A stretch of DNA of 64,000 nt, taken from the NCBI GenBank assembly GCA_958296045.1, contig CATQHT010000001.1:372001-436000 (forward strand). The letters run 5' to 3'. Made by a program: the position numbers and the translations under genes. The notes under the pieces were generated by a model. The model was given only the letters and a program-made list of their open reading frames with translations, ran no database searches and was not told the DNA's origin. The stretch is from Rhodothermales bacterium. Lineage in GTDB: Bacteria; Bacteroidota; Rhodothermia; Rhodothermales; Bin80. Positions 9,174 to 18,422 of this stretch are shown here, piece by piece (positions within the stretch are counted from its first letter, which is position 1; each line of letters begins with the position of its first letter).

Positions 9174-10169
9174 TTAATTCCCGTGCAGCAACCCGACTAC
9201 CTCGCCAACGGTCATTCCACCCGCATCGCGCCCGAGTCCTGCTTCACGGGTCGGAGCGGTTGCCTGTTCGAAACGATGCCTTTCACTTTCCGCGAGCTCG
9301 ACAATCTCGACACCGACCCCCTTTGCGAGCTCTAGGGCCTCGGCGTCGACGCGCTCGAACGCCATGGCTCCGGCCACAGAAAGCTTGCTGTCGGCAGCTT
9401 CGTCGATCCAGCCCTGCTCTTCCGGCGATAAGGCCTCATACACATCCTGATTCATGATCAAAACAAAAGCCAATCCTGAAATTGGAAGCCAAGTGGTCAA
9501 GTAAGCGGCCGGTTCGTGAAGCCGGAAGGCGATGATTCCCGACGGCCCGATCGCGACCCCATCGATGACCCCGGTGGTCAGGCTTTGGTGCAGTTCCGTG
9601 GCCGGCTGCATCAAGGCGCTGGCGCCGAGCACTTCAATGAACGGGATATCGCTCCGCGATGATACGCGGACCTTGAGGCCGTGCATATCCTCGAGTGTCC
9701 GTACCGGAGTCTCGCGGGTAAGAAGCACAGGTGGCGTGTTGGACCAGATTGCCAGAACCTTACCACCGTATTCCTGCTCCAGAACGGGCCAGGCGCGTTG
9801 CAGGGCCTCGGTGCATCCTAGTGCAGTCTCGCAGACACCCGGATAGCTGACGAGGCACGTTTTCGGAAAGAGGTCGGGCGTGTAGGCCGGGATGACAAGA
9901 GCGATATCGGCTACGCCGTTGAGTAGCATCGAGTACTGCGCGGCTGGCGACGAATTCAAGATGCCACTGGGGAATTGCCTGACGGTCAGCCGGTTGCCCG
10001 AGAGCTCCGCCAACCTTTGCGAAAACGGCGCAAACACGGCGCCGTTCAGTAAATGGTCCGCCGGCAGAAAATGCGCGAGCGACAACACCCTGCCCTCCCG
10101 CGAATCCCCGCACCCGAAGGCGATCCAGACTCCGATCAAAAGAGCAAGGTTCCAATTCGTCTTCGCCAT
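9174..10169 (-). CDS. dctP: TRAP transporter substrate-binding protein (DctP family)
   Basis: About 331 residues from the ATG at 10169 (MAKTNWNLALLIGVWIAFGC), which gives a short signal and a lipobox ending in Cys; the upstream extension adds nothing credible. The body shows family features: LSLAHFLPADHLL near the N-terminus, LEDMHGLKVRVSSRSD before the conserved Arg, and TGVIDGVAIGPSGI. It would capture a carboxylate or other small acid outside the membrane and hand it to the DctQ/DctM permease encoded just upstream in the same operon. It is the last gene of the operon, about 115 bases after dctM. The substrate cannot be read from sequence. Confidence 0.88.
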   Translation of the reverse strand: MAKTNWNLALLIGVWIAFGCGDSREGRVLSLAHFLPADHLLNGAVFAPFSQRLAELSGNRLTVRQFPSGILNSSPAAQYSMLLNGVADIALVIPAYTPDLFPKTCLVSYPGVCETALGCTEALQRAWPVLEQEYGGKVLAIWSNTPPVLLTRETPVRTLEDMHGLKVRVSSRSDIPFIEVLGASALMQPATELHQSLTTGVIDGVAIGPSGIIAFRLHEPAAYLTTWLPISGLAFVLIMNQDVYEALSPEEQGWIDEAADSKLSVAGAMAFERVDAEALELAKGVGVEIVELAESERHRFEQATAPTREAGLGRDAGGMTVGEVVGLLHGN

Positions 10170-10283
10170 TTCAGAGTCTCCTGTGATGTTGCCCTGTTTT
10201 TTGGACCCCCAGTGTAAGAAAGGCCGTGCTGCGCAACTGCGGAGCACGAACCATGGCTGCCAGATGCCGCTGCATCTGTCCCT

Positions 10284-11588
10284 TTATCCGTACATAGCGT
10301 TTGGCAGAAGCATGGCTATGCCAGGTAACAGCGCGATCAAAATCAGCGCCACCAGCATCGCAATCCAAAAGGGGACGATGCCCCGGAACATCGTCCCGAC
10401 CGGCACATCGGGAGCAACACCCTTCACCACGAAGATGTTCAGCCCGACCGGAGGCGAGATCAAGCCCATCTCGAGCGCGATGACGATCATCACACCAAAC
10501 CAGATCATATTGACGTCCAAGGACTCGAGAATCGGCTGAATCAGGGGAACAATCAGCACGAGCATCGCGAAGCCGTCGAGAAAAGTACCGAGCACAATGA
10601 ACATGACCAACACCAACATTACGACCTGAGTCCCCGAAAACTCCTGTTCGGCGACCCATTCGGCAGCGACGAAGGCAATGCCCGTGAGTCCGATAAAGAC
10701 CTTGAGCACGAACGCGCCGAATAGCACCAAGAAGGCGGTACCGCTTGCCCTCAACGTGGTGTAGACCACTTCGCTCAGGGACCTCCGGTTCAACGTACGC
10801 CGCACAAAGGCCGCAAACAATGCCAGCAATGCACCCACAGCAGCCGCTTCGACAGCAGAGAAGATGCCGATGTAGATGCCGCCTATGGTCACGACAGCGA
10901 TGCCCAGGATCCATGTTGCTCTGGCAGTAGCCCTGAGGCGATCCCGCCACAGAACGGGTTCCTTCGTGTAGGGAGCCTTGCCCGGGTCACGCCTCACGAC
11001 GATCCAGACGGCAAGCACGAAAAGCAGCGTGAGAAGGATTCCCGGGATCACCCCGGCCATGAACAGGCGCCCGATGCTCTCTTCGGTGATAATTCCATAG
11101 ATGACAAGGCCTACCGACGGCGGGATAAGTATGCCGAGCGTTCCCCCAGCAGCGATGGCCCCCGTTGCCAGTGAATCGGCATACCCGTACCGGCGCATTT
11201 CGGGAAGCGAGACGCGCCCCATTGTCAGCGCGGCGGCCAGTGAAGAGCCCGAGAGAGCGGAGAATCCGGCACACGCTACAACCGATGCGGACGCGAGACT
11301 GCCCCTGACTCGACCAAGCCAACTATGGGCAGCCTCGTATAGGTCTCGACTCATCCCGGAGGTTACCGCCAAGTTCCCCATCAGCATGAACAGCGGCAAG
11401 ATGGTAAGGGTATACCGCGAGGCCACTGCGAATACCTCCCCCGCCAGCACTGGCATGACCGCGCCAGGGCGGATCGCGGCGATTCCGGCTAGACCCACGA
11501 ACAGCATAGCCAAGCCCACGGGCACCCGGGCTACGAGCAGCACCAGAAGGGCAAGGACTCCGAGCAGGGCGATGCTGCCTCCGTCCAT
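10284..11588 (-). CDS. dctM: TRAP transporter large permease (DctM family)
   Basis: The 434-residue, very hydrophobic protein has the length and segments of DctM: VPVGLAMLFVGLAGI near the start, GTLGILIPPSVGLVIYGIIT, GTFLDGFAMLVLIVPLI, and MGLISPPVGLNIFVVKGVA toward the end. It forms the sodium-driven transport channel in the inner membrane together with DctQ. Its start codon overlaps the dctQ stop by one base (TGATG), consistent with translational coupling. Confidence 0.92.
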   Translation of the reverse strand: MDGGSIALLGVLALLVLLVARVPVGLAMLFVGLAGIAAIRPGAVMPVLAGEVFAVASRYTLTILPLFMLMGNLAVTSGMSRDLYEAAHSWLGRVRGSLASASVVACAGFSALSGSSLAAALTMGRVSLPEMRRYGYADSLATGAIAAGGTLGILIPPSVGLVIYGIITEESIGRLFMAGVIPGILLTLLFVLAVWIVVRRDPGKAPYTKEPVLWRDRLRATARATWILGIAVVTIGGIYIGIFSAVEAAAVGALLALFAAFVRRTLNRRSLSEVVYTTLRASGTAFLVLFGAFVLKVFIGLTGIAFVAAEWVAEQEFSGTQVVMLVLVMFIVLGTFLDGFAMLVLIVPLIQPILESLDVNMIWFGVMIVIALEMGLISPPVGLNIFVVKGVAPDVPVGTMFRGIVPFWIAMLVALILIALLPGIAMLLPNAMYG

Positions 11589-12127
11589 CAGTCGGCGGGC
11601 TCATTTGGATCTTCGCCATTCCAGGTCGCAACGCCCAGAAATAGTTGCGACGCGAGCAGCAGCGCGTAGGCGGAAAACGACGCGGCAAGCACATAGTAGA
11701 ACGGCGTGTGGGAGATCGAAACGCTGGGAGTCGCAGCTCCGCACACAGGACCGCAACTGCCCTGGACGAATAGGGCGTACGCAGCCGTGGCGGTTACCGC
11801 TACGCCCAGAAGCCGGGCCACGGCGTCCGTGATTCTGGTTACGCGCCGGCCCGCCATGCGTGCGACCAGATTGACGCAGACATGAGCGCCTTCGCGGGCG
11901 CCATAAGCGATCGCCGCCGCTACCACCACCACAAGCGACATCATGGAGAGATCCTCGGCCCAGAGCAGCGAATTGTTGAGGACGTAGCGCCAGAACACTT
12001 CGGCCACAGTGACTCCGAGCAGCACCACGAGCGCGATACCGCCCGCGACGGCAAACACGCTCGCCACATGGCCGCAATACGACTCGGCCTGCGCGAAGCG
12101 GTCCCCATGCTTTTCGAAGAAGGTCAT
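11588..12127 (-). CDS. dctQ: TRAP transporter small permease (DctQ family)
   Basis: The frame runs from the ATG at 12127 (MTFFEKHGDRFAQAE), 17 bases after the stop of the PQQ dehydrogenase gene; a longer start at 12193 would overlap that gene. About 179 residues form four membrane helices (for example FAVAGGIALVVLLGVTVAEV) with the family pattern WRYVLNNSLLWAEDLSMMS. DctQ is the small membrane partner of DctM. The gene overlaps dctM by one base. Confidence 0.88.
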   Translation of the reverse strand: MTFFEKHGDRFAQAESYCGHVASVFAVAGGIALVVLLGVTVAEVFWRYVLNNSLLWAEDLSMMSLVVVVAAAIAYGAREGAHVCVNLVARMAGRRVTRITDAVARLLGVAVTATAAYALFVQGSCGPVCGAATPSVSISHTPFYYVLAASFSAYALLLASQLFLGVATWNGEDPNEPAD

Positions 12128-12143
12128 TTCGTCGCGAATGCTC

Positions 12144-14099
12144 TCATTGCCCGGATCGCGCGAAGGCGACGAGCGCCGCGTCCGCACCGCCACCCGTGGC
12201 GATAACCACGAACTGCCGCCCGGATCGTGTCCGGTAGGTCATCGGAGTCGCGTTGGTCGGATACGGCGTCGCGCCGCGCCAGAGTTCGGCGCCCGTCGCC
12301 TTGTCAAAAGCATACAGGTACCGGGTGCTGCCGCCGAGCATGACCACACCGCCCTTGGTCACCAGTGGTCCGGAGTTGCCGAATGTGCCCAGCCTATCCG
12401 GTAAGTCGACGCCGCGAAGCAATGGGTGCGTGCGGATCTCCTCGCTCCCTTCCCCGAATGGCACCTTCCACGCGATCTCCCCCGCGTTGAGGTCGATCGC
12501 CACTAGGTGCGCCCAGGGCGGTCTAGTTAGTGGAATTGGGCCAAGCTCGCTCTCCGGGGTCGGTGTCGCGCCCGATCCGCCGGCCTCCCGGAACATGACG
12601 AGCGTCGCGCCATAGGGGCAGTTGTTGCTGTACTCGACGTCAACACGCGGGTCGTGGCCCGCATTCGCGCAGAGCTGGTTCGTGTCGGCCCTTTCCGAGG
12701 TCCGCACATAAAGGAGTCCAGTCTCGGGGTCGAATGCCGCCCCACCCCAGTTTGCGCCTCCGATGGTGCCGGGGCGCTGGAGCGTTCCCAGAAGACTCGG
12801 CGGCGTGAATAGCGGACCCAGCCGAAAACGCTGCATTTCGGCAACCGCGAGCGCATGGATCTCAGGCGTTAGATCGTTCGCGTCGTCAAGCGACACGCCC
12901 TGTTGGCTAAAGGGCGGCGGCTGCGTCGGGAACGGCTGCGTCGGATGCAGCACCTCACCCGGCACGTCGGTCGATGTGTCTACCGGGCGCTCTTCGATCG
13001 GCCACACCGGATCGCCCGTGATCCGATCAAACACGTACGTGAAGCCATGCTTTGCGACTTGCGCCACCGCGTCGATCTCATGCCCGCCCACCGTGATTGT
13101 TACCAGGTTCGGTGCCGCGGACAGATCGTAATCCCACACGCCGTGGTGCACGGTCTGGAAATGCCATAGTCTTTCGCCCGTGCGCGCATCCAAACACACC
13201 AACGATTCGGCGAACAGATTCGCTCCTTTCCGGCGCCCGCCCCAGTAGTCGCTGCTCGGCGTGCTTGTTGGCACGTAGAGCAGTCCGCGCTTGGCGTCGA
13301 GCGACATCAGCCCCCACACGTTGGCGTGGCCAGCATAGCGCCAAGATTGGTCCTCCCAAGTGTCCGCGCCGAAATCTTCGCTCGACTGCGGGATGGTGAA
13401 GAACACCCAACGACGCTTACCGGTGTGGACGTCGAACGCTTGCACTGTTCCGGGCGGGTCGAACTTGCGCTGCACCCCATCGGGCACTCGGCTTCCGACG
13501 ACCACCAGGTCCTCGAACACCACCGGAGGGGAGGTCTGGTCGAACTCGTACCGACTGACCTCGCGGCCATGCCCCTCGGTCAGTACGACGTACCCACCCT
13601 TGCCGAAGTCCACGTCCAGCTTACCGGTTGCGGCGTTGATCGCGTACAGCCGATCGCGGCTGTTAAGGAAGACGCGTGTGTTGCCCCCATCGCTCCAGTA
13701 GGCAACGCCCCGGTGCTTGAAGCCGGTCGGCCCGGCGCCGACCGGCCCGCCCTCGTAGGCCCTCGGATCGAACATCCAGAGTTCCGCGCCCGTCTCGGCG
13801 TCGAGTGCCGCTACCCGTGTGTACATGGTGGAGAGAAATAGGATGTCGCCGACCAGAATGGGGGTGGCCTGGAAGGGGCCAGGCCGCGTGCCATACTCCT
13901 CAAGGGGTGCCTCGTTCGGCTCCCATTTCCAGACGATCTCCAGTTCGTCGACGTTTGCGGCCGTGATTTCCTCGGCCGCAGAGTACTTGGTATGCGCCTG
14001 GTCGGCGCCGACGGATGGCCAGCCGGTTTTGGTGCTCGGTTCGTGGCCACACGCGGCCGCGGTGGCTATCAGGGCCGCGGTGGCAAGAATACGATTCAC
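12144..14099 (-). CDS. PQQ-dependent dehydrogenase-like lipoprotein
   Basis: The 651-residue protein starts at a GTG (14099) that overlaps the stop of the upstream SulP gene as GTGA. A signal with lipobox ATAAAC points to an outward-facing lipoprotein. Repeated blade motifs of the quinoprotein propeller are clear: VAALDAETGAELWMFDPR, LYAINAATGKLDVDFGKGG, FDVHTGKRRWVF, LVCLDARTGERLWHFQTVH, and the closing LYAFDKATGAELWRGATPYP. It resembles the propeller part of membrane glucose/quinate-type dehydrogenases but has no membrane-helix domain. Substrate unknown; the neighbouring TRAP and SulP transporters suggest periplasmic oxidation of an alcohol or sugar followed by uptake of an acid, which is inference. 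Confidence 0.88.
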   Translation of the reverse strand: MNRILATAALIATAAACGHEPSTKTGWPSVGADQAHTKYSAAEEITAANVDELEIVWKWEPNEAPLEEYGTRPGPFQATPILVGDILFLSTMYTRVAALDAETGAELWMFDPRAYEGGPVGAGPTGFKHRGVAYWSDGGNTRVFLNSRDRLYAINAATGKLDVDFGKGGYVVLTEGHGREVSRYEFDQTSPPVVFEDLVVVGSRVPDGVQRKFDPPGTVQAFDVHTGKRRWVFFTIPQSSEDFGADTWEDQSWRYAGHANVWGLMSLDAKRGLLYVPTSTPSSDYWGGRRKGANLFAESLVCLDARTGERLWHFQTVHHGVWDYDLSAAPNLVTITVGGHEIDAVAQVAKHGFTYVFDRITGDPVWPIEERPVDTSTDVPGEVLHPTQPFPTQPPPFSQQGVSLDDANDLTPEIHALAVAEMQRFRLGPLFTPPSLLGTLQRPGTIGGANWGGAAFDPETGLLYVRTSERADTNQLCANAGHDPRVDVEYSNNCPYGATLVMFREAGGSGATPTPESELGPIPLTRPPWAHLVAIDLNAGEIAWKVPFGEGSEEIRTHPLLRGVDLPDRLGTFGNSGPLVTKGGVVMLGGSTRYLYAFDKATGAELWRGATPYPTNATPMTYRTRSGRQFVVIATGGGADAALVAFARSGQ

Positions 14100-16351
14100 G
14101 ATCTGGATTCCGATTTGTGACCGGACACAGGAGTGACCGCATCATTGCGTGCATAGCCTGTCGTTTCACCTTGAAAACGCTCGGCCAGCAGGTATCGATA
14201 CAACATCAGCGCGAGTGGCTGGTCATGCTTCTCCAGTCGTCGCCGGGCGTCTGGCGTCAGCACCATCGTCGTGCAGGATGCGTCCGCACTGACCATAAGC
14301 GCCTCATCCTTTGCGGGGTCGACTGGCCAGATAGCGTCGCCCGGGCTGTACTGACGGATGCGCGTGCCCGCGACACCGTGGGCGGAAGCACGGCCGGAGG
14401 TCAGCAGTTGCAAGCCTGAGCTCAGCGTGCCCGGCCCTGCTAGAGCTTCCCCGGCGGCATACCGGCACGGACTCATCCAGCTTCGGAGCTTGTTGATTAA
14501 TTCCTCAAAGCGAGTTCGCTGCTCCAGCTGATTATCCAGATCGGCGGCGGCGCGCTCCAGCACGGTGGAGCGCTGCTCGTCCCCCCAGCCTGTGTTCGCT
14601 CCCCAATCTTCAATAACGATCTCCTCACAGTGTTCAAGTGCACGATCCAAATTCGGCTCGATTCGCAAGGCTTTCAACTCCGATGGGGAGAGATTGCGAT
14701 CCAAGCCCGTTCTCACCTGCTCCGACGGCGCGCTAAGGACCACGGTCACTCCAGCGACTCTTGCCGATCGCAGGAATCTTGCGAGAACATTCACCGCCGA
14801 GAAGTCAAAACCGGAGACGTCCGTGAAATCCAACACTATGCAGGCCGGTCGTGCGTCGCCGTTCAGCGTTTCCTTGAGCTGGTCGGCGAGGGTGTAAGCA
14901 CTCCCGAAGAAGGCATAACCGCGTAACTGCCATACCAGCACACGCTCGCCTTCCTCTTGGAGTATGACACGATCCGGCACTGAACGTGCCTTAGTGCTGC
15001 TGCGTTCGCGCAGTGTGAAGCTTGATGCGATCAAGTCCACACGGCTCAAGCGCACGGCCAAGAACACGAGGGCGGACAACATGCCGGTGGCTACACCTTC
15101 GAACAGTCCGAATACCACGGTGATGCCTGCAATAAGCACAATGACGCCGTACTCCGTCCAAGGAAGCCGCCTTCGGCTTCTCACAAGTCCTTCGTCCAGC
15201 ATTCCAAGTCCAGCGAAGAACAGAATACCTCCCACGAGCGGTACCGGTACCAGTTGCAGCATCCCATCGCCCATAAACAAGGTGCCTACGATAACGAGAG
15301 CCGCGATAATCCCGGTGAGGCGGGTGGCTGCTCCGAACAACTTGCTGCGCAGCGACGCGGGTACGATCATGCTCGCGACCGTGCCGCCCCCAATGCCTGC
15401 CAACACGGTCGCAAGCCCTGTAGCCTTGAACTCGCGGTTCCAGTCCAGATCCTGATCTGCGGCAATCTCGAGGCCCGCGAGATTCATGATGACGACGATG
15501 AGCGCAACCAGTACCAGCATCAATAAGGCGGGGAGCTGCAGGGCTATCGCGGTCCAATCCACCAACGCCAAGTCCGCAGGCCCTAGGGATGGCCACAGAC
15601 TTGTTTCCGAGGTGCTCGTCAGCAAAAGGCCTGCCTCCTGCGCCGCATCGCCGGAAATTCCCAGGAGGACGAGTACGAGATGGTACACAACCACGACAGC
15701 GATGACGCCAACAAGCAGGATGAGCGGACGACCCCACCGCTTCATCGCGAAATACAGGACAATTCCAAGAGCCGCGCCGGGGATCCACTTCCAAAGTGTT
15801 GGAGGGCTCACAAGCGCCGGAATTGCGTGCCAGTCCATTTCCGCCCCCATCAGGGACATCGCGGCCAAGCACACCACTCCCCCAATTCCGGCTACAAAGC
15901 CGCCCCCAACCGAATAGGGGACGAAGCGCACCAGATTGAAGAGTCTGGACTTCCCTATCGCGAGAAAGAACGTGCCGGCCGCGACCGCGCCGATCATAAG
16001 CGCGAAGGCCGTGGTGACGAACAGGGTGTCGCCTACGGCACCCATCGTAGCACCAATCTGTGCCATCACGATGGCAACCGCAGGAGACAGCCCCGCAATC
16101 GCCCCGCGAAACCCGCCGGTGAGAGCAATGACAAAGCAGGCGGCGAAGTTGCCAAACAGCACTAGCCCGACACCCTGGGAGGAATACGGAGCTAGTGGCC
16201 CCGAGAATATCAAGCTCGCAAAAGCGATTTGGGCGACCAGCAGAGCGAGGCCCGAGGTTAAGCCGGCAGTAAGTGCCGCTACGGCCTTCGTCGAGACGAT
16301 GTCCGCGCGAAGCTCCGAGGCAAGATTGCAGAGCCATGACATCACCTGCAC
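14096..16351 (-). CDS. SulP-family anion transporter with STAS and cyclic-nucleotide-binding-like domains
   Basis: The 751-residue protein begins with about 430 residues of membrane helices typical of SulP (GGFRGAIAGLSPAVAIVMAQ, GIGGGTVASMIVPASL, VLIAGITVVFGLFEGVATG). A STAS domain follows (CIVLDFTDVSGFDFSAVNVL, about 510-570). The last 150 residues resemble a cyclic-nucleotide-binding fold (YAAGEALAGPGTLSSGLQLL...GTRIRQYSPGDAIWPVD). This fusion is known in several phyla. It would move sulfate, bicarbonate or a carboxylate across the inner membrane. It is the first gene of a coupled operon with the PQQ dehydrogenase and TRAP genes. Confidence 0.9.
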   Translation of the reverse strand: MQVMSWLCNLASELRADIVSTKAVAALTAGLTSGLALLVAQIAFASLIFSGPLAPYSSQGVGLVLFGNFAACFVIALTGGFRGAIAGLSPAVAIVMAQIGATMGAVGDTLFVTTAFALMIGAVAAGTFFLAIGKSRLFNLVRFVPYSVGGGFVAGIGGVVCLAAMSLMGAEMDWHAIPALVSPPTLWKWIPGAALGIVLYFAMKRWGRPLILLVGVIAVVVVYHLVLVLLGISGDAAQEAGLLLTSTSETSLWPSLGPADLALVDWTAIALQLPALLMLVLVALIVVIMNLAGLEIAADQDLDWNREFKATGLATVLAGIGGGTVASMIVPASLRSKLFGAATRLTGIIAALVIVGTLFMGDGMLQLVPVPLVGGILFFAGLGMLDEGLVRSRRRLPWTEYGVIVLIAGITVVFGLFEGVATGMLSALVFLAVRLSRVDLIASSFTLRERSSTKARSVPDRVILQEEGERVLVWQLRGYAFFGSAYTLADQLKETLNGDARPACIVLDFTDVSGFDFSAVNVLARFLRSARVAGVTVVLSAPSEQVRTGLDRNLSPSELKALRIEPNLDRALEHCEEIVIEDWGANTGWGDEQRSTVLERAAADLDNQLEQRTRFEELINKLRSWMSPCRYAAGEALAGPGTLSSGLQLLTSGRASAHGVAGTRIRQYSPGDAIWPVDPAKDEALMVSADASCTTMVLTPDARRRLEKHDQPLALMLYRYLLAERFQGETTGYARNDAVTPVSGHKSESRS

Positions 16352-16728
16352 GGGACAACCCCTGGTGTACGGTTGGTCAAAATGGCTATCGCTTCTTCGG
16401 CATGGGCTTCAGATTCCTGAGACTATAGTAAGACCTCTTGCATACGACCTCGGTTGGCATGACGTCCACAATGTCGTCAGATCCGCCATCTGCCGTCGGG
16501 CCAAAACTACGTTGTCGTCCGCTAAGCCACTGCGTACAAGAGAATACGATGTTGGAGGCTGAACTTCGAGGTGCAGGCAGATTTTGGGCGCGCAGTGATG
16601 GCAGAACGAGGTATGTTTTTGCAGACCCATACGGGTTTCCGTATGTTCTCGCAAATCGAAGTGCGATAAGCGCCTCTCTTGGATCCCAGATCGAGGGAAG
16701 GGATCACTCGTAGCTCCGCTACTCCCTG
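16352..16728. other. Intergenic between divergent SulP operon and murB-like gene
   Basis: This 377-base gap between divergent genes must hold both promoters. I could not pick convincing -35/-10 pairs by eye, and the short frames here carry no motif. Confidence 0.45.
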
Positions 16729-17679
16729 ATGAACCGAATTGATGCCGCACTCATAAGACGGTACGTGCGAGCGGTCGACCTGGAGCGCATACGGCGCGAT
16801 GTCGCCCTTGCGCCGCTGACCACTTTTCGTATCGGCGGTCCAGCAGACCTGTTCTATCGTGCACGCACTCCCGAGGAGCTGTCCCGTGCCCTTCGCGTCG
16901 CAAGAGAGTTAGGCATTCCGAGCTTTCTGCTTGGCCGGGGAGCCAACATTCTCGTCGGAGACCGCGGATTTCACGGTGTCGTTATCCAGTGCGACATCGC
17001 TACGCTGGAGTTCCGGCCCGGCGGAAGAATTTTGGCTGGAGCAGGCCTCGACGTCTTTCCAGATCTCATCAATGCTACAGTGGTGCGCGGCCTCGGCGGG
17101 TTTCACCACTTTGTCGGCATCCCGAGTACGGTTGGAGGAGCGGTCTATGGGAACGTGCATTTCCTCGCGGCGGCGCCCACTCGTGACCGTACCGAATTCA
17201 TCGCGACGGTCATTGAGGGCGCGACGATCCTGACTCCCGGCGGTGAAATACGGTATGAGGACAACGAGTACTTTCGTTTCGGGTACAACCACAGTGTCAT
17301 CCAAGAGACCGGCGATGTTGTTTTGGACGTATCGCTCAAGCTTATCCCGACACCGATCCCGGAACTCCAGACGGTGATGCGGGAGAATCTCGCCTGGCGC
17401 AACGATCGTTTCCCGGGCCTGTGGCTCTATCCGAATGCCGGGTCGATCTTCAAAATGATTGACGGGGTCAACGCGGGTCGACTTATTGGCGAGTGTGGAC
17501 TGAAGGGGCATCGGTACGGGGCGGCACAGATTTCCCATAAGCACGCCAACATGATCGTCAACCTCGGAGGCGCGACCGCAGCGGAGGTGACGACTCTGAT
17601 CGAGCTGTCGCGGGAGTCGGTGGCTCGCGAGGTGGGACGTGAGCTCGAGACCGAGATTGAGTTCGTAGGCGAGTTTTGA
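16729..17679 (+). CDS. MurB-like UDP-N-acetylenolpyruvoylglucosamine reductase
   Basis: The 316-residue FAD-dependent protein follows the MurB plan: LTTFRIGGPADLFY, FLLGRGANILVGD and GGFHHFVGIPSTVGGAVYGN. The catalytic Ser is in YPNAGSIFKMID and the closing catalytic Glu in LETEIEFVG. MurB reduces UDP-GlcNAc-enolpyruvate to UDP-MurNAc in the cytoplasm. The usual GGAxxMNAGA stretch is altered here (GGAVYGNVHF), and the gene stands alone rather than in a cell-wall cluster. It could be a second, specialised MurB. It is divergent from the SulP operon and shares its G+C-rich style. Confidence 0.85.
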   Translation: MNRIDAALIRRYVRAVDLERIRRDVALAPLTTFRIGGPADLFYRARTPEELSRALRVARELGIPSFLLGRGANILVGDRGFHGVVIQCDIATLEFRPGGRILAGAGLDVFPDLINATVVRGLGGFHHFVGIPSTVGGAVYGNVHFLAAAPTRDRTEFIATVIEGATILTPGGEIRYEDNEYFRFGYNHSVIQETGDVVLDVSLKLIPTPIPELQTVMRENLAWRNDRFPGLWLYPNAGSIFKMIDGVNAGRLIGECGLKGHRYGAAQISHKHANMIVNLGGATAAEVTTLIELSRESVAREVGRELETEIEFVGEF

Positions 17680-18143
17680 AGCCTTGATGCCGGACCAGGC
17701 GCCGCGCCAGTTCGTTTCCCTGATCAAGCATCGCGTTTGGGGGTCCTGCAAGCACTTCGACCTACAGCGCAGGGGAGTTAGACTAGCGAGATTCCCAAGT
17801 TTTCGCTCCCCTCACTGGTGCACATAGGGGTAGGCGGCGCAGTAGCTGGTCTGCCGCCCAAGGTAGAAAATATGGGTCGAGTCACGCCGATACTGGTGTG
17901 AGTCGTGGAGATCGACGCCTAATTCGGTTCACAGTTGGATCGATTTTAGGGTTTAGGTAGGGAGCAGAAGTCGTTGATACTTTCTAACTCGCAGCCTCCG
18001 AGACGGCCGGTTCGCCGCTGCGGACCGGGCCCACCGCGCCTTCGCGTACCGACGGCGCCATTCACCGGCCTCTTATTCTGGTGAACTCAGAGCGCATGCC
18101 AGCCAATCCAATGATTGCCGCTTAGCCTACCGAGCCCGTCTCT
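17680..18143. other. Intergenic, nothing recognised
   Basis: This stretch joins the G+C-rich block to the second ATPase region. No frame with a recognisable motif was found. Confidence 0.5.
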
Positions 18144-18242
18144 ACCACTCTCCTCCTATGCGTCTCTTCTCCAGTGATGGATTCGTCATGTTCGCGGGGT
18201 ACATCTTTCTCTCTGGGGCACGATTGAGTGCTTTCTTCCATG
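18144..18242. repeat. Upstream repeat, copy 2 (pairs with 1096-1192)
   Basis: The copy matches 1096-1192 over about 97 bases, strongest across cgtcatgttcgcgggg. It sits about 180 bases before the ATPase start at 18423 with nothing in between, so it may be part of that gene's leader. No such copy was seen before the third ATPase gene. Confidence 0.6.
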
Positions 18243-18422
18243 GGAGGGGTGGCGCCTCAACCAACGTTGCATACCTCAGCCAGCTATCTCCGCATCATTG
18301 GAATAGGCACCTGCAACTTCGTGGGCGATGGCTTAGCCCTGCCTTGTGCACGTTGCGTCGTCTAAAAGGTACACGGTGAACTATCGAGATGCTCTCGGCG
18401 TTCGTTTTGCCTGCCACAGGCC

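Noticed and set aside
13326-13841. Long plus-strand frames inside the 9-17.7 kb block (also 9892, 11101, 15680, 15936)
   Set aside because: They overlap well-supported minus-strand genes in G+C-rich DNA, which produces long antisense frames; none shows a motif.
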